Notes under the pieces: generated by a model
What the model saw: the letters and a program-made list of their open reading frames with translations, nothing else
The model's database searches: none
Told to the model about the DNA's origin: nothing
Origin: Hymenobacter oligotrophus
GTDB taxonomy: Bacteria > Bacteroidota > Bacteroidia > Cytophagales > Hymenobacteraceae
Assembly: GCF_003574965.1 (NCBI RefSeq)
Contig: NZ_CP032317.1
Coordinates: 3,844,001 to 3,908,000 of the forward strand
DNA length: 64,000 bases
Reading direction: 5' to 3'
Shown here: positions 34,101 through 42,629 of the stretch, piece after piece
Layout: each line of letters opens with the position of its first letter
Numbering within the stretch: position 1 is the stretch's first letter
Made by a program: the position numbers and the translations under genes

Positions 34101-36626
34101 TTGGTCTCGTTCCACTTTTTCTTACCACTTACCTTGTTTACGTCTCGGATTTGGCCGGGGGCAGCGCTGCTAGCGTGGCTGCCCGTTGGCATGGCATGGG
34201 CGCAGGCGCCCGTGTCGGGCACCCTCACCGATGCCCGCAACGGGCAGGCGCTGTCCGGTGCCACTGTTTTGCTCGACGGTACCGCCCTAGGTACCACCGA
34301 TGCCAATGGCAACTTTAGCCTACCAGCCGTAGGCGCTGGGGTGCACGAGCTGCGCATCACCTTTGTGGGCTACCAGCCGCTGGTGCGTCGTATTGCCGGC
34401 CAGCCCACCCCGCAGCAGCTCAGCGCCGCGCTGCAACCCGAAGCGGTGCTTACCGGCGAGGCCGTGGTAACGGCCACCCGCGCCAACGAGCGCACGGCCA
34501 CTGCTTACACCAACGTAAGCCGGCAGGAGCTGCAGCAGCGCAATTTTGGGCAGGACATACCGTACCTGCTTGACCAAACGCCCTCGGTGGTGGTTACCTC
34601 CGATGCCGGCGCCGGCGTGGGCTACACCGATATCCGCATCCGGGGCACCAGCAACACGGGCATTAACATGACCATCAACGGCGTGCCGCTGAACGACCCG
34701 GAGTCGCACGGCTCGTTCTTGGTGAATCTGCCCGATCTGGCTTCGTCGATCAGCTCGTTGCAGGTGCAGCGCGGCGTGGGCACCAGCCAGAACGGCAGCG
34801 CGGCTTTCGGGGCCAGCATCAACATCAGCACCCTTGATAACCGCCGCGAAGCCTACGCCGAAACGCAGAACAGCTTCGGCTCTTTTAATACCTGGAAAAA
34901 CAACGTGCAGTTCGGCACGGGGCTGATTGCGGGCAAGTTCACCTTCGACGGACGCCTCTCGCGCATCGCCACCGACGGTTACATGAACCGCGCCACGTCG
35001 GACCTGAAGTCGTACTATTTCGCGGCCGGGTATCAGCAGAAAAACACCCTGCTGAAGTTCATTACCTTCTCGGGTCGTGAGAAAACCTACCAGGCTTGGA
35101 ACGGCGTACCCGAGCCCGCTCTTACCGGCGACCGGGCGCTTTTGCAAACCTACCTCGACAACGGCGAGCTATCGGAGGCCGATGCGGCCCGCGTGGTGCA
35201 GGAAGGCCGCCGCTACAGCTACTACACCTACGACAACCAAACCGACAATTACCAGCAGAACCACTACCAGCTGCACCTCTCGCAAGGGCTGGGGCCTGAT
35301 TGGAACCTAGGGGCCGCCCTGCACCTGACCCGCGGCTTTGGCTATTACGAAAGCTACCGCACGGGCCGGCGCCTTTCGGCGTACAACCTGCCCAACGTGG
35401 TGCTCGGCGACACCACCATCCGGCGCACCAACCTAATCGACCAAAAGTGGCTCGATAACTACTTCTACGGCGGCACGTTCGCGCTCAACTACCAGCCCGC
35501 CGACAACGACCGGCTGCAGGCTACCGTGGGCGGCGGTTGGAACCACTTCGACAACGACCACTACGGCGAGGTGATTTGGGCGCAGTTTGCCTCCACGGGC
35601 AACATGCGCCACCGGTATTACTTCAACACCGCCGATAAAACCGATTACAACGCCTACGCCCGCGCTACCTGGCAGCTATTGCCGCGCCTAGGTGTGTACG
35701 GCGACGTGCAGGTGCGCCACATCGATTACCGCATCAGGGGCGTGGAGGACGACCAGAACGACGTGACCACCCAAGCCCGCTACACGTTCTTCAACCCCAA
35801 AGCCGGCGCCACCTTCAACCTCGGCGAAGGTCAGCAGCTGTACGCCAGCTACGCCGTGGGCCAGCGCGAGCCCGTACGCTCCGACTTTACCGACCGCCCC
35901 GCCGGCGACACCAGCGCCAAGCCCGAGCGCCTCGGCGACCTGGAGGCCGGCTACCGCGTGTCGTTGCCCAATACCGATTGGCTGGGCCGCAACACGGCCG
36001 TGCGCTTCGAGGCCAACTACTTTTACATGAACTACTGCAACCAGCTGGTAGCCACCGGCCAGCTGAACGACGTGGGCACGCCCTTGCGCACCAACGTGGC
36101 CAGCAGCTACCGCACCGGCGTGGAGCTAACGGGCTTTGCCTCCCTCAACAACAAGCTCAGCCTGAGCAGCACGCTTACGCTAAGCCGCAACCGCATCCGC
36201 AACTTTCAGGAGGTGAGCTACGATGCCGACTTTAACCGGGTAGTAGGGGAGCGGCGTACCTCCACCATTTCGTACTCGCCGGCGGCCGTGTCGGCCCACA
36301 TCCTGGAGGGGCAGCCGCTGCCGGGCTTGCGCGTGGCGCTGCTCTACAAAACCGTGAGCCGCCAGTACCTCGACAACTCTGAAAACCGCCGCCGCAGCCT
36401 CGATGCATACCAGGTAATGGATTTGCGCGTGCGCTACAGCATTCGGCCCACGTTTGCGAAGGAAATCGAGCTGGGCCTGCTGGTCAGCAACCTGCTGAAC
36501 CGCCGCTACGAGGCCAATGGCTACACCTACACGTACGTAGGCGCCAGCGGCCGCCCCGAAACCTTTAACTGGTACTTCCCGCAGGCCACGCGCAATTTTC
36601 TGGCTTCGGTGGGCGTCAAGTTCTAA
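34101..36626 (+). CDS. TonB-dependent receptor under TPP riboswitch control (probable thiamine receptor)
   Basis: An 841-residue outer-membrane receptor: signal peptide ending GMAWAQ, a carboxypeptidase-regulatory-like domain at about 37-115 (GTLTDARNGQALSGATVLL), a plug at about 120-235 (DIRIRGTSNTGINMTINGVP), then the barrel ending FNWYFPQATRNFLASVGVKF with terminal Phe. The riboswitch makes thiamine or a precursor the likely substrate. The start is uncertain: TTG 34101 is the first usable codon after an in-frame stop at 34074, while ATG 34081 is in another frame. Confidence 0.9.
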   Translation: MVSFHFFLPLTLFTSRIWPGAALLAWLPVGMAWAQAPVSGTLTDARNGQALSGATVLLDGTALGTTDANGNFSLPAVGAGVHELRITFVGYQPLVRRIAGQPTPQQLSAALQPEAVLTGEAVVTATRANERTATAYTNVSRQELQQRNFGQDIPYLLDQTPSVVVTSDAGAGVGYTDIRIRGTSNTGINMTINGVPLNDPESHGSFLVNLPDLASSISSLQVQRGVGTSQNGSAAFGASINISTLDNRREAYAETQNSFGSFNTWKNNVQFGTGLIAGKFTFDGRLSRIATDGYMNRATSDLKSYYFAAGYQQKNTLLKFITFSGREKTYQAWNGVPEPALTGDRALLQTYLDNGELSEADAARVVQEGRRYSYYTYDNQTDNYQQNHYQLHLSQGLGPDWNLGAALHLTRGFGYYESYRTGRRLSAYNLPNVVLGDTTIRRTNLIDQKWLDNYFYGGTFALNYQPADNDRLQATVGGGWNHFDNDHYGEVIWAQFASTGNMRHRYYFNTADKTDYNAYARATWQLLPRLGVYGDVQVRHIDYRIRGVEDDQNDVTTQARYTFFNPKAGATFNLGEGQQLYASYAVGQREPVRSDFTDRPAGDTSAKPERLGDLEAGYRVSLPNTDWLGRNTAVRFEANYFYMNYCNQLVATGQLNDVGTPLRTNVASSYRTGVELTGFASLNNKLSLSSTLTLSRNRIRNFQEVSYDADFNRVVGERRTSTISYSPAAVSAHILEGQPLPGLRVALLYKTVSRQYLDNSENRRRSLDAYQVMDLRVRYSIRPTFAKEIELGLLVSNLLNRRYEANGYTYTYVGASGRPETFNWYFPQATRNFLASVGVKF

Positions 36627-36655
36627 CCACCCTTTTCTGAGCTACGAAAACGAAC

Positions 36656-36690
36656 AACCCGGCGTGGCGAGTAGCCGCGCCGGGTTTTTT
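36656..36690 (+). terminator. Terminator after the TonB-dependent receptor
   Basis: Strong stem AACCCGGCG/CGCCGGGTT with an additional inner GGC/GCC pairing, followed by six T residues. Confidence 0.85.
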
Positions 36691-36775
36691 GCCGATTCCC
36701 GGAACGGTAGGCCCGATAAGGCCTGTTTGGCCCTGCTGAATACGCCGTTGCCTTTTCCAACGCATAGGGATTAAC

Positions 36776-36783
36776 TATATTTG
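36776..36783 (+). promoter_or_regulatory. -7 element for the 36802 gene
   Basis: TATATTTG, 18 bases before GTG 36802; a TTG at 36748-36750 is a slightly distant -33 (25-base spacer). Confidence 0.5.
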
Positions 36784-36801
36784 TAGCTCCCGCTTTCTAT
36801 C

Positions 36802-37167
36802 GTGCTGTTTTTCACCGCCATATTGCCTCGCCTTCGCTTTAGCCTGCTAGCGGCCACGTTGCTGCTGGTTGTGGGGCTGAACAACCAGGCCGTGGCCACC
36901 TTCCGGGTGCCGATGAAAGCCGCGGCTACCCGCGTAACCGGGTCGCCCAAAGGCACGGTGGTGAAGCAGAAGGTAACCCTGGAGGCTACCGCGCAGCTTG
37001 GCCCCTGGCTGCTGCCCGTAGCCGAGGCTTGGGAACCTGCCATTCCAGTTCAGCACCTCCGCATTGCCACCCAGCGGGCCGCTGCCCCCGCCGTACGGCC
37101 CTGCGCCGTGCCCGATTGGTTTCGCACGCGCTTGCTCGTAGTGGCGTTGTCGCCGCACGCGCCCTAG
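36802..37167 (+). CDS. Small exported protein, function unknown
   Basis: A 121-residue protein starting at GTG 36802 with a signal or anchor helix (ILPRLRFSLLAATLLLVVGL). The rest is Ala/Val/Pro-rich with two basic patches and no family I recognise. A well-placed promoter-like TATATTTG just upstream supports it as a real gene. Its TAG stop is inside CCTAGG (37163-37168). It precedes secDF by 190 bases, a spacer with two further CCTAGG copies and no clear promoter for secDF. Confidence 0.5.
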   Translation: MLFFTAILPRLRFSLLAATLLLVVGLNNQAVATFRVPMKAAATRVTGSPKGTVVKQKVTLEATAQLGPWLLPVAEAWEPAIPVQHLRIATQRAAAPAVRPCAVPDWFRTRLLVVALSPHAP

Positions 37168-37357
37168 GTAGCCGGCGTGCCGACTCGCTCAGGCAGCTAC
37201 GGTTGCCACTCGTGGTCGAGCCCATCGAAAGCAAGCCCGCCTGTGGGCTTGCGCAAGTCATACGCCGGGCCCTAGGTCCGCGACCCTGCCCCGCCGGCCT
37301 GCACCTAGGGCGGCGCTGCGGTAGCCTCACAACAGCAATTCATTTTACCCTTTTTCA

Positions 37358-40300
37358 ATGCGTAATAAAGGTTTAGTCATTACGCTGACGCTTATCGTGT
37401 CGGCGTTGTGCGTTTACTTCCTCTACTTCACGTTCGTGTCGAGGCGCGTGCAGGACGATGCCGTCCGCTACGCCTCGCGCAACGGTGTGGTCGATCAGGC
37501 CAAGCGCCAGCGTTACCTCGACTCGGTGTGGCGCGCCCCGGTAACCAACGTACTTGGTGCCGAATACACGTACCGCGACGTGCGCGCTTCGGAGCTGGGC
37601 CTCGGCCTCGACCTGAAGGGTGGCATGCACGTAACCCTGGAAGTATCGCCGGTGGAGATTGTGCGCGCCATGGCGGGCAACTCCAAAGACCCCAAGTTCA
37701 ACGAAGCCCTGCGCCGTGCTCAGGAGCTGCGAAAGCAAAACCCGAGCACTTCGTTCACGGCACTGTTCGCGCAGTCGTTCCGCGAGGTGGCGCCCGGCGA
37801 CCGGCTGGCCCGCATTTTCGCCAACACCACCAACCGCAGCCGCGGCCTCGACGCCAGCTCGGCGGATGATAAAGTGCTGCGCGTAATCGACGCCGAAGTG
37901 GAAGAGGCCATTGAGCGAGCCTTCCGCATCCTGCGTACCCGCGTCGATAAGTTCGGCGTAAACCAGCCCAACATTCAGCGCGTGAAGGGCACCGGCCGCA
38001 TTCAGATTGAATTGCCCGGTGTGGATAACCCCGACCGCGTACGCAAACTGCTCCAGGGCCAAGCCAAGCTCGAGTTCTGGGAAGTGTGGCGCCAAGACGA
38101 GTTCCTGCCCTACCTGCAGCAGCTCGACGAAGTGCTGAAGGCCAAGGAAGCCCTAGGTGGCAAAGCCGCCACTACGGCCGCGGCAACCCCGGCTGCCAAC
38201 GATACGGCTGCCACGGCCGCCGCTGCAACGCCCGCCGACACCACCTCGCTGGCCAGCCAGCTGGCCAAGAAGAAGCCCGCCGGCGCTACCGCCGACTCGG
38301 CCCAAACGGCGCAGCAAGCCGGTTCGGGTTTGGCTAAGCTCTTCACCATGCCCGGTGCGCTGGGTGCCAACATCCGCGACACGGCCCGCGTGAATGCCGT
38401 GCTTCGCTCGCCCGAAGTACGCGCCGTAATGCCCCCGAACCTCGCGTTCCTGTGGGATGTGAAGCCCACCGTTATCGAAGGCCAGGAGTACCTGCAGCTC
38501 AACGCCATCCGCAAATCGGTTGAGGCTACCGCGCCCCTAGGTGGCGAGGTGGTATCGGATGCCCGCCAGGACTACGACCAGGGCGGCCGCCCCGAGGTAT
38601 CGATGCAGATGAACCCGAACGGTGCCAAAAAGTGGCAGCGCCTCACGGCTGCCAACATCGGCCGCCAGGTAGCCATCGTGCTCGACGATTACGTGTACTC
38701 GGCGCCGGTGGTGCAGTCGGAAATTGCCGGCGGCAACTCGAGCATCTCGGGCAACTTCACCATCGAAGAAGCCCAGGACTTGGCCAACGTACTGAAGGCC
38801 GGTAAACTGCCCGCCCCCACGCGCATCGTGGAAGAAGCCGTAGTAGGTCCGTCGCTGGGCCAAGAGGCTATCAACCAGGGCTTGTACTCGTCGCTGGCGG
38901 GTCTGGTGATTATCATGCTGTTCATGGCCGTGTACTACGGCCGCGCCGGTTTGGTAGCCGATGCCGCGCTGCTCTTCAACATGTTCCTGATTCTGGGCGT
39001 ACTGGCCCAATTCAGCACGGCCCTTACGCTGCCCGGCATTGCCGGTATGGTGCTCGTAATCGGTACTTCGGTCGACGCCAACGTACTGATCTTCGAACGC
39101 ATCCGCGAAGAACTCAACCACGGCCTGCAGGTGAAGGATGCCATCAACAAAGGCTACTCGCGTGCTTTCTCGGCCATCTTCGACTCGAACGTTACCACGC
39201 TGATTATTGCCGTTATCCTGGGCTTCTTCGGCACGGGTCCGGTTCAAAACTTTGCCGTAACGCTGGGTATTGGCGTGTTCACCTCGTTCCTGTCGGCCGT
39301 GTTCGTGTCGCGCCTCATCATCGAGTGGCTCACTAAGGGCAAGGAAAGCACTGCCATCACGTTCTCCACGTTCCTGTCGCGCAAGCTGTTCCAAGGCGTT
39401 AATTTCGACATCGTAGGCAAGCGCAAAATCGCCTACTTGGCTTCCACGGTGTACATCATCATCGGCTTTGTACTGATGGCCGTGCAAGGCGGCCCCAACC
39501 TCGGGGTTGACTTCCGCGGCGGCCGTGCTTACATCGTTGATTTTGGCAAGGTAGAACCCGCCGACAAAGTGCGCTCGGCCCTGCTCGACGACTTTCAGAA
39601 CGCCGGCACCGAGGTGAAAACTTACGGTGCGGCCAACCGCCTGCGCATCACCACCGGCTACTTGGCCGAAGACGAATCGGCGGAAGCCGACAACAAGGTG
39701 CAGCAAGCGTTGCTGAACGGCTTGAAGGAATTTGGTGCCGACAACCCGCAAATCCGCAGCACCTCGAAAGTGGGCGCTACCATTGCCGACGACATCAAGA
39801 AAACCTCGGTATTGAGCCTGGGCCTCACGCTGTTGGCCATCTTCGTGTACGTACTGTTCCGCTTCGAAAAGTGGCAGTACTCGATGGCGGCAGTAGTGGC
39901 CTTGTTCCACGACGCGCTGTTCGTAATTGCTACCTACCCCATTGCGCGGGCCCTAGGTGTGAACTACGAAATGGATCAGGTGTTCGTGGCGGCCGTGCTT
40001 ACGGTGCTGGGCTACTCCATGAACGACACCGTGGTTATCTACGACCGTATCCGCGAGTACCTGCACGAGAACCCCAAGCTGACGTTTGCCCAAGTGGTGA
40101 ACCCCGCGCTGAACAGCACGTTCTCGCGCACGATGATTACGGCCACCACCGTACTGCTGGTAGTAGTGGTGCTGTACATCTTCGGCGGCGAAACGCTGCG
40201 TTCGTTCTCCTTCGCCATGATTGTGGGTATGATCATCGGTACGTACTCGTCGCTGTTCATCGCCGCGCCGCTGATCCTCGACACCTACGGCCGCAAGGAG

Positions 40301-40363
40301 AAAGACCGACTGAGCGAAGGCTCGGAAACAGGTGCTCCGAAGCTTTCGACGGCTGTGCAGTAA
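37358..40363 (+). CDS. secDF: Fused protein translocase subunit SecDF
   Basis: A 1001-residue fusion of SecD and SecF, the proton-driven partner of SecYEG. Residues ~82-91 LGLDLKGGMHV and the RVDKFGVNQPNIQRVKGTGR region are SecD; ASLAGLVIIMLFMAVYYGRAG-type helices and GTSVDANVLIFERIREEL carry the conserved SecD motif. SecF begins near residue 690 with RKIAYLASTVYIIIGFVLM and contains GYSMNDTVVIYDRIREYL. An Ala/Thr-rich linker (about 265-320) is unusually long. Fusion is normal for Bacteroidetes. A terminator follows. Confidence 0.96.
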   Translation: MRNKGLVITLTLIVSALCVYFLYFTFVSRRVQDDAVRYASRNGVVDQAKRQRYLDSVWRAPVTNVLGAEYTYRDVRASELGLGLDLKGGMHVTLEVSPVEIVRAMAGNSKDPKFNEALRRAQELRKQNPSTSFTALFAQSFREVAPGDRLARIFANTTNRSRGLDASSADDKVLRVIDAEVEEAIERAFRILRTRVDKFGVNQPNIQRVKGTGRIQIELPGVDNPDRVRKLLQGQAKLEFWEVWRQDEFLPYLQQLDEVLKAKEALGGKAATTAAATPAANDTAATAAAATPADTTSLASQLAKKKPAGATADSAQTAQQAGSGLAKLFTMPGALGANIRDTARVNAVLRSPEVRAVMPPNLAFLWDVKPTVIEGQEYLQLNAIRKSVEATAPLGGEVVSDARQDYDQGGRPEVSMQMNPNGAKKWQRLTAANIGRQVAIVLDDYVYSAPVVQSEIAGGNSSISGNFTIEEAQDLANVLKAGKLPAPTRIVEEAVVGPSLGQEAINQGLYSSLAGLVIIMLFMAVYYGRAGLVADAALLFNMFLILGVLAQFSTALTLPGIAGMVLVIGTSVDANVLIFERIREELNHGLQVKDAINKGYSRAFSAIFDSNVTTLIIAVILGFFGTGPVQNFAVTLGIGVFTSFLSAVFVSRLIIEWLTKGKESTAITFSTFLSRKLFQGVNFDIVGKRKIAYLASTVYIIIGFVLMAVQGGPNLGVDFRGGRAYIVDFGKVEPADKVRSALLDDFQNAGTEVKTYGAANRLRITTGYLAEDESAEADNKVQQALLNGLKEFGADNPQIRSTSKVGATIADDIKKTSVLSLGLTLLAIFVYVLFRFEKWQYSMAAVVALFHDALFVIATYPIARALGVNYEMDQVFVAAVLTVLGYSMNDTVVIYDRIREYLHENPKLTFAQVVNPALNSTFSRTMITATTVLLVVVVLYIFGGETLRSFSFAMIVGMIIGTYSSLFIAAPLILDTYGRKEKDRLSEGSETGAPKLSTAVQ

Positions 40364-40387
40364 TCCTACGGCTAAGCCTAATGCAAC

Positions 40388-40421
40388 AAAGCCCGACCTG
40401 TGCAGGTCGGGCTTTGTTTTT
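40388..40421 (+). terminator. Terminator after secDF
   Basis: 10-pair stem GCCCGACCTG/CAGGTCGGGC (40391-40412) followed by a T-rich run. Confidence 0.9.
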
Positions 40422-40516
40422 TGTGGGCGGGGGTTTCTGATTTGCTCGCTAGCCTAGGTCGTCGTTGGCTCGGGCAAGTTGAGACATCTCGCGTGCTGAT
40501 GCCGGATAGTGTAACA

Positions 40517-40600
40517 CTCACCCCCTCTTTGGGAGAGGGGGCCGGGGGTGAGGTCCCAACGTGATAAGGTCCTTCGGCTGGCGCCTCAGGATGACAGTAG
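40517..40600. repeat. Two adjacent REP-like intergenic hairpin elements
   Basis: 40517-40552 is a self-complementary CTCACCCCC...GGGGGTGAG element with an inner CCTCTTTGGGAGAGG fold. 40570-40600 carries CCTTCGGCTGGCGCCTCAGG, another type seen repeatedly in intergenic DNA of unrelated bacteria. This 350-base gap between secDF and nfu holds no gene. Confidence 0.6.
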
Positions 40601-40633
40601 AGGGAGCAAGCAGCAGCAAATCGTACTACGGCC

Positions 40634-40695
40634 ACTGGATGGAAAACAGAACGGCCCGGAGCATCTGCCCCGGGCCGTTTTGTTTTCCATCCAGT
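40634..40695. terminator. Terminator of nfu with an extended inverted repeat
   Basis: Arms 40634-40659 and 40670-40695 (26 bases each) match with one mismatch; the inner part ACGGCCCGG/CCGGGCCGT is a classical terminator stem. Both flanks carry A- or T-rich pieces, so it can act in both directions. Confidence 0.75.
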
Positions 40696-40713
40696 CAGCC
40701 GAAGCAGTAGGTT

Positions 40714-41337
40714 TTAGAAGCCGCCGGTTACGCCTTCGGCTACTACTTCTTTCACCTCGGGCACCATGCGCTTCAGAAGGTTCTCGATGCCCGATTTCAG
40801 GGTAACGGTAGCCGAGGGGCAGCCCGAGCACGAGCCTTGCAGGTTCACCGTCACGATGCCGTCGTTGTAGCTCTTGAAGGTGATGTTGCCACCGTCTTGC
40901 TCCACGGCGGGGCGCACGTAGTTATCGAGCAGGTCGATGATTTTTTGGGACGTAGCCTGGTCTTCGGCCGAGCCCTCGGCGCCGGCAGCCACTTGGGCCG
41001 CGCGCTGCTCTTCGGCCGGGTCGACGGTGAAAATGGGGCCACCGGCCTCCACGTAGGACTTCAGGAAGGTGCGCAGTTCCGGAATCAGCTGCGTCCAGGT
41101 GTGCTCGGTGGTTTTGGTTACGGTTACGAAATTAGCAGCGATGAACACGCGGCCCACGTAATCGAACTTAAACAACTCCTGGGCCAGCGGCGAGTAGGCC
41201 GCGGCTTCGGCATCGGGGTAGTCAACGCTCACACCCTCGCGCACAAGCTGCGAGTTGAGCACAAATTTCATCGACTCGGGGTTGGGCGAGGCTTCGGCGT
41301 AAATCGACACCGAGCCGGCGGGGGCAGTAGTATTCAT
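40714..41337 (-). CDS. NifU family (Nfu) iron-sulfur scaffold/carrier protein
   Basis: A 207-residue protein with an N-terminal Nfu_N domain (SIYAEASPNPESMKFVLN) and a C-terminal NifU-like domain with GSCSGCPSATVTLKSGIE. Cys170 and Cys173 would bind a transferable Fe-S cluster. The start at ATG 41337 removes a 22-codon upstream extension with no conserved character. A promoter-like TACTTTTG lies at 41421-41428. Full length for the family. Confidence 0.93.
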   Translation of the reverse strand: MNTTAPAGSVSIYAEASPNPESMKFVLNSQLVREGVSVDYPDAEAAAYSPLAQELFKFDYVGRVFIAANFVTVTKTTEHTWTQLIPELRTFLKSYVEAGGPIFTVDPAEEQRAAQVAAGAEGSAEDQATSQKIIDLLDNYVRPAVEQDGGNITFKSYNDGIVTVNLQGSCSGCPSATVTLKSGIENLLKRMVPEVKEVVAEGVTGGF

Positions 41338-41420
41338 GGTGATACAGTGCTTCTTGGTACGAGGGGAAGGCCGCGCAGTAGCGCTTATGGTGTATAACCG
41401 CAACGAGCTGCCTACGGTTG

Positions 41421-41428
41421 CAAAAGTA
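41421..41428 (-). promoter_or_regulatory. -7 element for nfu
   Basis: TACTTTTG on the minus strand, 84 bases upstream of the start. No evident -33 TTG. Confidence 0.4.
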
Positions 41429-41479
41429 GAGGTTTACCGGCAGTTGCCGATGCCCGGTAACCGCACCGGTACCTAGGGG

Positions 41480-42559
41480 CTACACGCGGCTGGCGCGGGC
41501 GCGCAACAGCATGTCGGCCAGCACCAACGCTGTCATGGCATCCACAATGGGCACGGCGCGGGGCAACACGCACGGGTCGTGGCGGCCGCGGCCGGCCAGC
41601 TCAACGGCCTCGCCTTGGTTGTTGATGGTTTGTTGCGGCTGCAGAATGGTGGCCACCGGCTTAAACGCCACCCGGAAGTAGATATCCTGCCCGTTGCTGA
41701 TGCCGCCCTGGATGCCGCCCGAGTGGTTGGTGCGGGTGCGCACCCGCCCGGCTTCGTCGGTATAAAAGGCGTCGTTATGCTCCGAGCCAAACAATAACGT
41801 ACCCGCAAAGCCCGAGCCGTACTCGAAGGCCTTTACGGCGTTGATGCTCAGCATGGCTTTGCCCAGCTCGGCGTGCAGCTTATCGAACACCGGTTCGCCC
41901 AAGCCAGCCGGCACGCCCGTGGCCACGCCCGTAACGATACCGCCCACAGTGTCGTGCCGGTCGCGGGTTTGGCGGATAAGCTCGGCCATGCGCTCGGCGG
42001 TTTCGGGGTGGGGGCAGCGCACCAGGTTCGAGTCGATCAGCCCTAGGTCGAGCTGCTCGTAGCCAACCGGCACAGCCACGGCACCTACCTGCGATACGTA
42101 GCTGCGTACCCGAATGCCGTGGTGCTGCAGCAGCTGCATGGCCACGGCGCCGGCCGCCACGCGGGCTGCCGTTTCGCGCGCCGACGAGCGGCCGCCGCCG
42201 CGGTAGTCGCGGTGGCCGTACTTCTGATCGTAGGTATAATCGGCGTGCGAAGGCCGGTAGGCGTTCTGAATGTGCGAGTAATCGTGGCTGCGCTGGTCGG
42301 CGTTGCGGATAAACAAGCCAATGGGCGTGCCGGTGGTTTGCCCCTCAAACAAGCCCGACAGCACCTCCACTTGGTCGGCCTCGGAGCGCGGCGTCGTCAG
42401 CTCCGATTGGCCGGGCCGCCGCCGGTCCAGCGCTGCCTGAATGTCGGCAACGTTTACCGCCAGCCCCGCCGGACAGCCATCGATTACCACCCCGATGCCG
42501 GGGCCGTGCGATTCGCCGAAGGTGCTGATGCGGAACAGGGTGCCAAAAGAGTTGCTCAT
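41480..42559 (-). CDS. aroC: Chorismate synthase
   Basis: A 359-residue enzyme that makes chorismate from EPSP with reduced FMN, the last common aromatic step. [35 protein letters not shown] and the [16 protein letters not shown] motif are all present. ATG 42559 gives the canonical N-terminus ([19 protein letters not shown]). A TACCTTTG element at 42566-42573 would place transcription start at or next to this ATG, so the message may be leaderless. Confidence 0.96.
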   Translation of the reverse strand: MSNSFGTLFRISTFGESHGPGIGVVIDGCPAGLAVNVADIQAALDRRRPGQSELTTPRSEADQVEVLSGLFEGQTTGTPIGLFIRNADQRSHDYSHIQNAYRPSHADYTYDQKYGHRDYRGGGRSSARETAARVAAGAVAMQLLQHHGIRVRSYVSQVGAVAVPVGYEQLDLGLIDSNLVRCPHPETAERMAELIRQTRDRHDTVGGIVTGVATGVPAGLGEPVFDKLHAELGKAMLSINAVKAFEYGSGFAGTLLFGSEHNDAFYTDEAGRVRTRTNHSGGIQGGISNGQDIYFRVAFKPVATILQPQQTINNQGEAVELAGRGRHDPCVLPRAVPIVDAMTALVLADMLLRARASRV

Positions 42560-42565
42560 AGCCCG

Positions 42566-42573
42566 CAAAGGTA
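42566..42573 (-). promoter_or_regulatory. -7 element directly abutting aroC
   Basis: TACCTTTG on the minus strand, ending six bases before the aroC start codon, which predicts a leaderless or nearly leaderless transcript. The -33 region has no clear TTG. Confidence 0.45.
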
Positions 42574-42629
42574 GTGCAGGCCGTGGCTCTGCCGCGCCGC
42601 TGCAGACGTGGGCACCTAGGGCGCCCCCG

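Noticed and set aside
34081-34170. ATG 34081 as the TonB-dependent receptor start
   Set aside because: It is in a different frame from the signal peptide and receptor; it would need a frameshift near 34091-34100. Kept as a finding only.
38537-39910. 457-codon minus-strand frame inside secDF
   Set aside because: Composition is His/Arg/Gln/Gly-rich with no domain, and secDF is certain on the plus strand.
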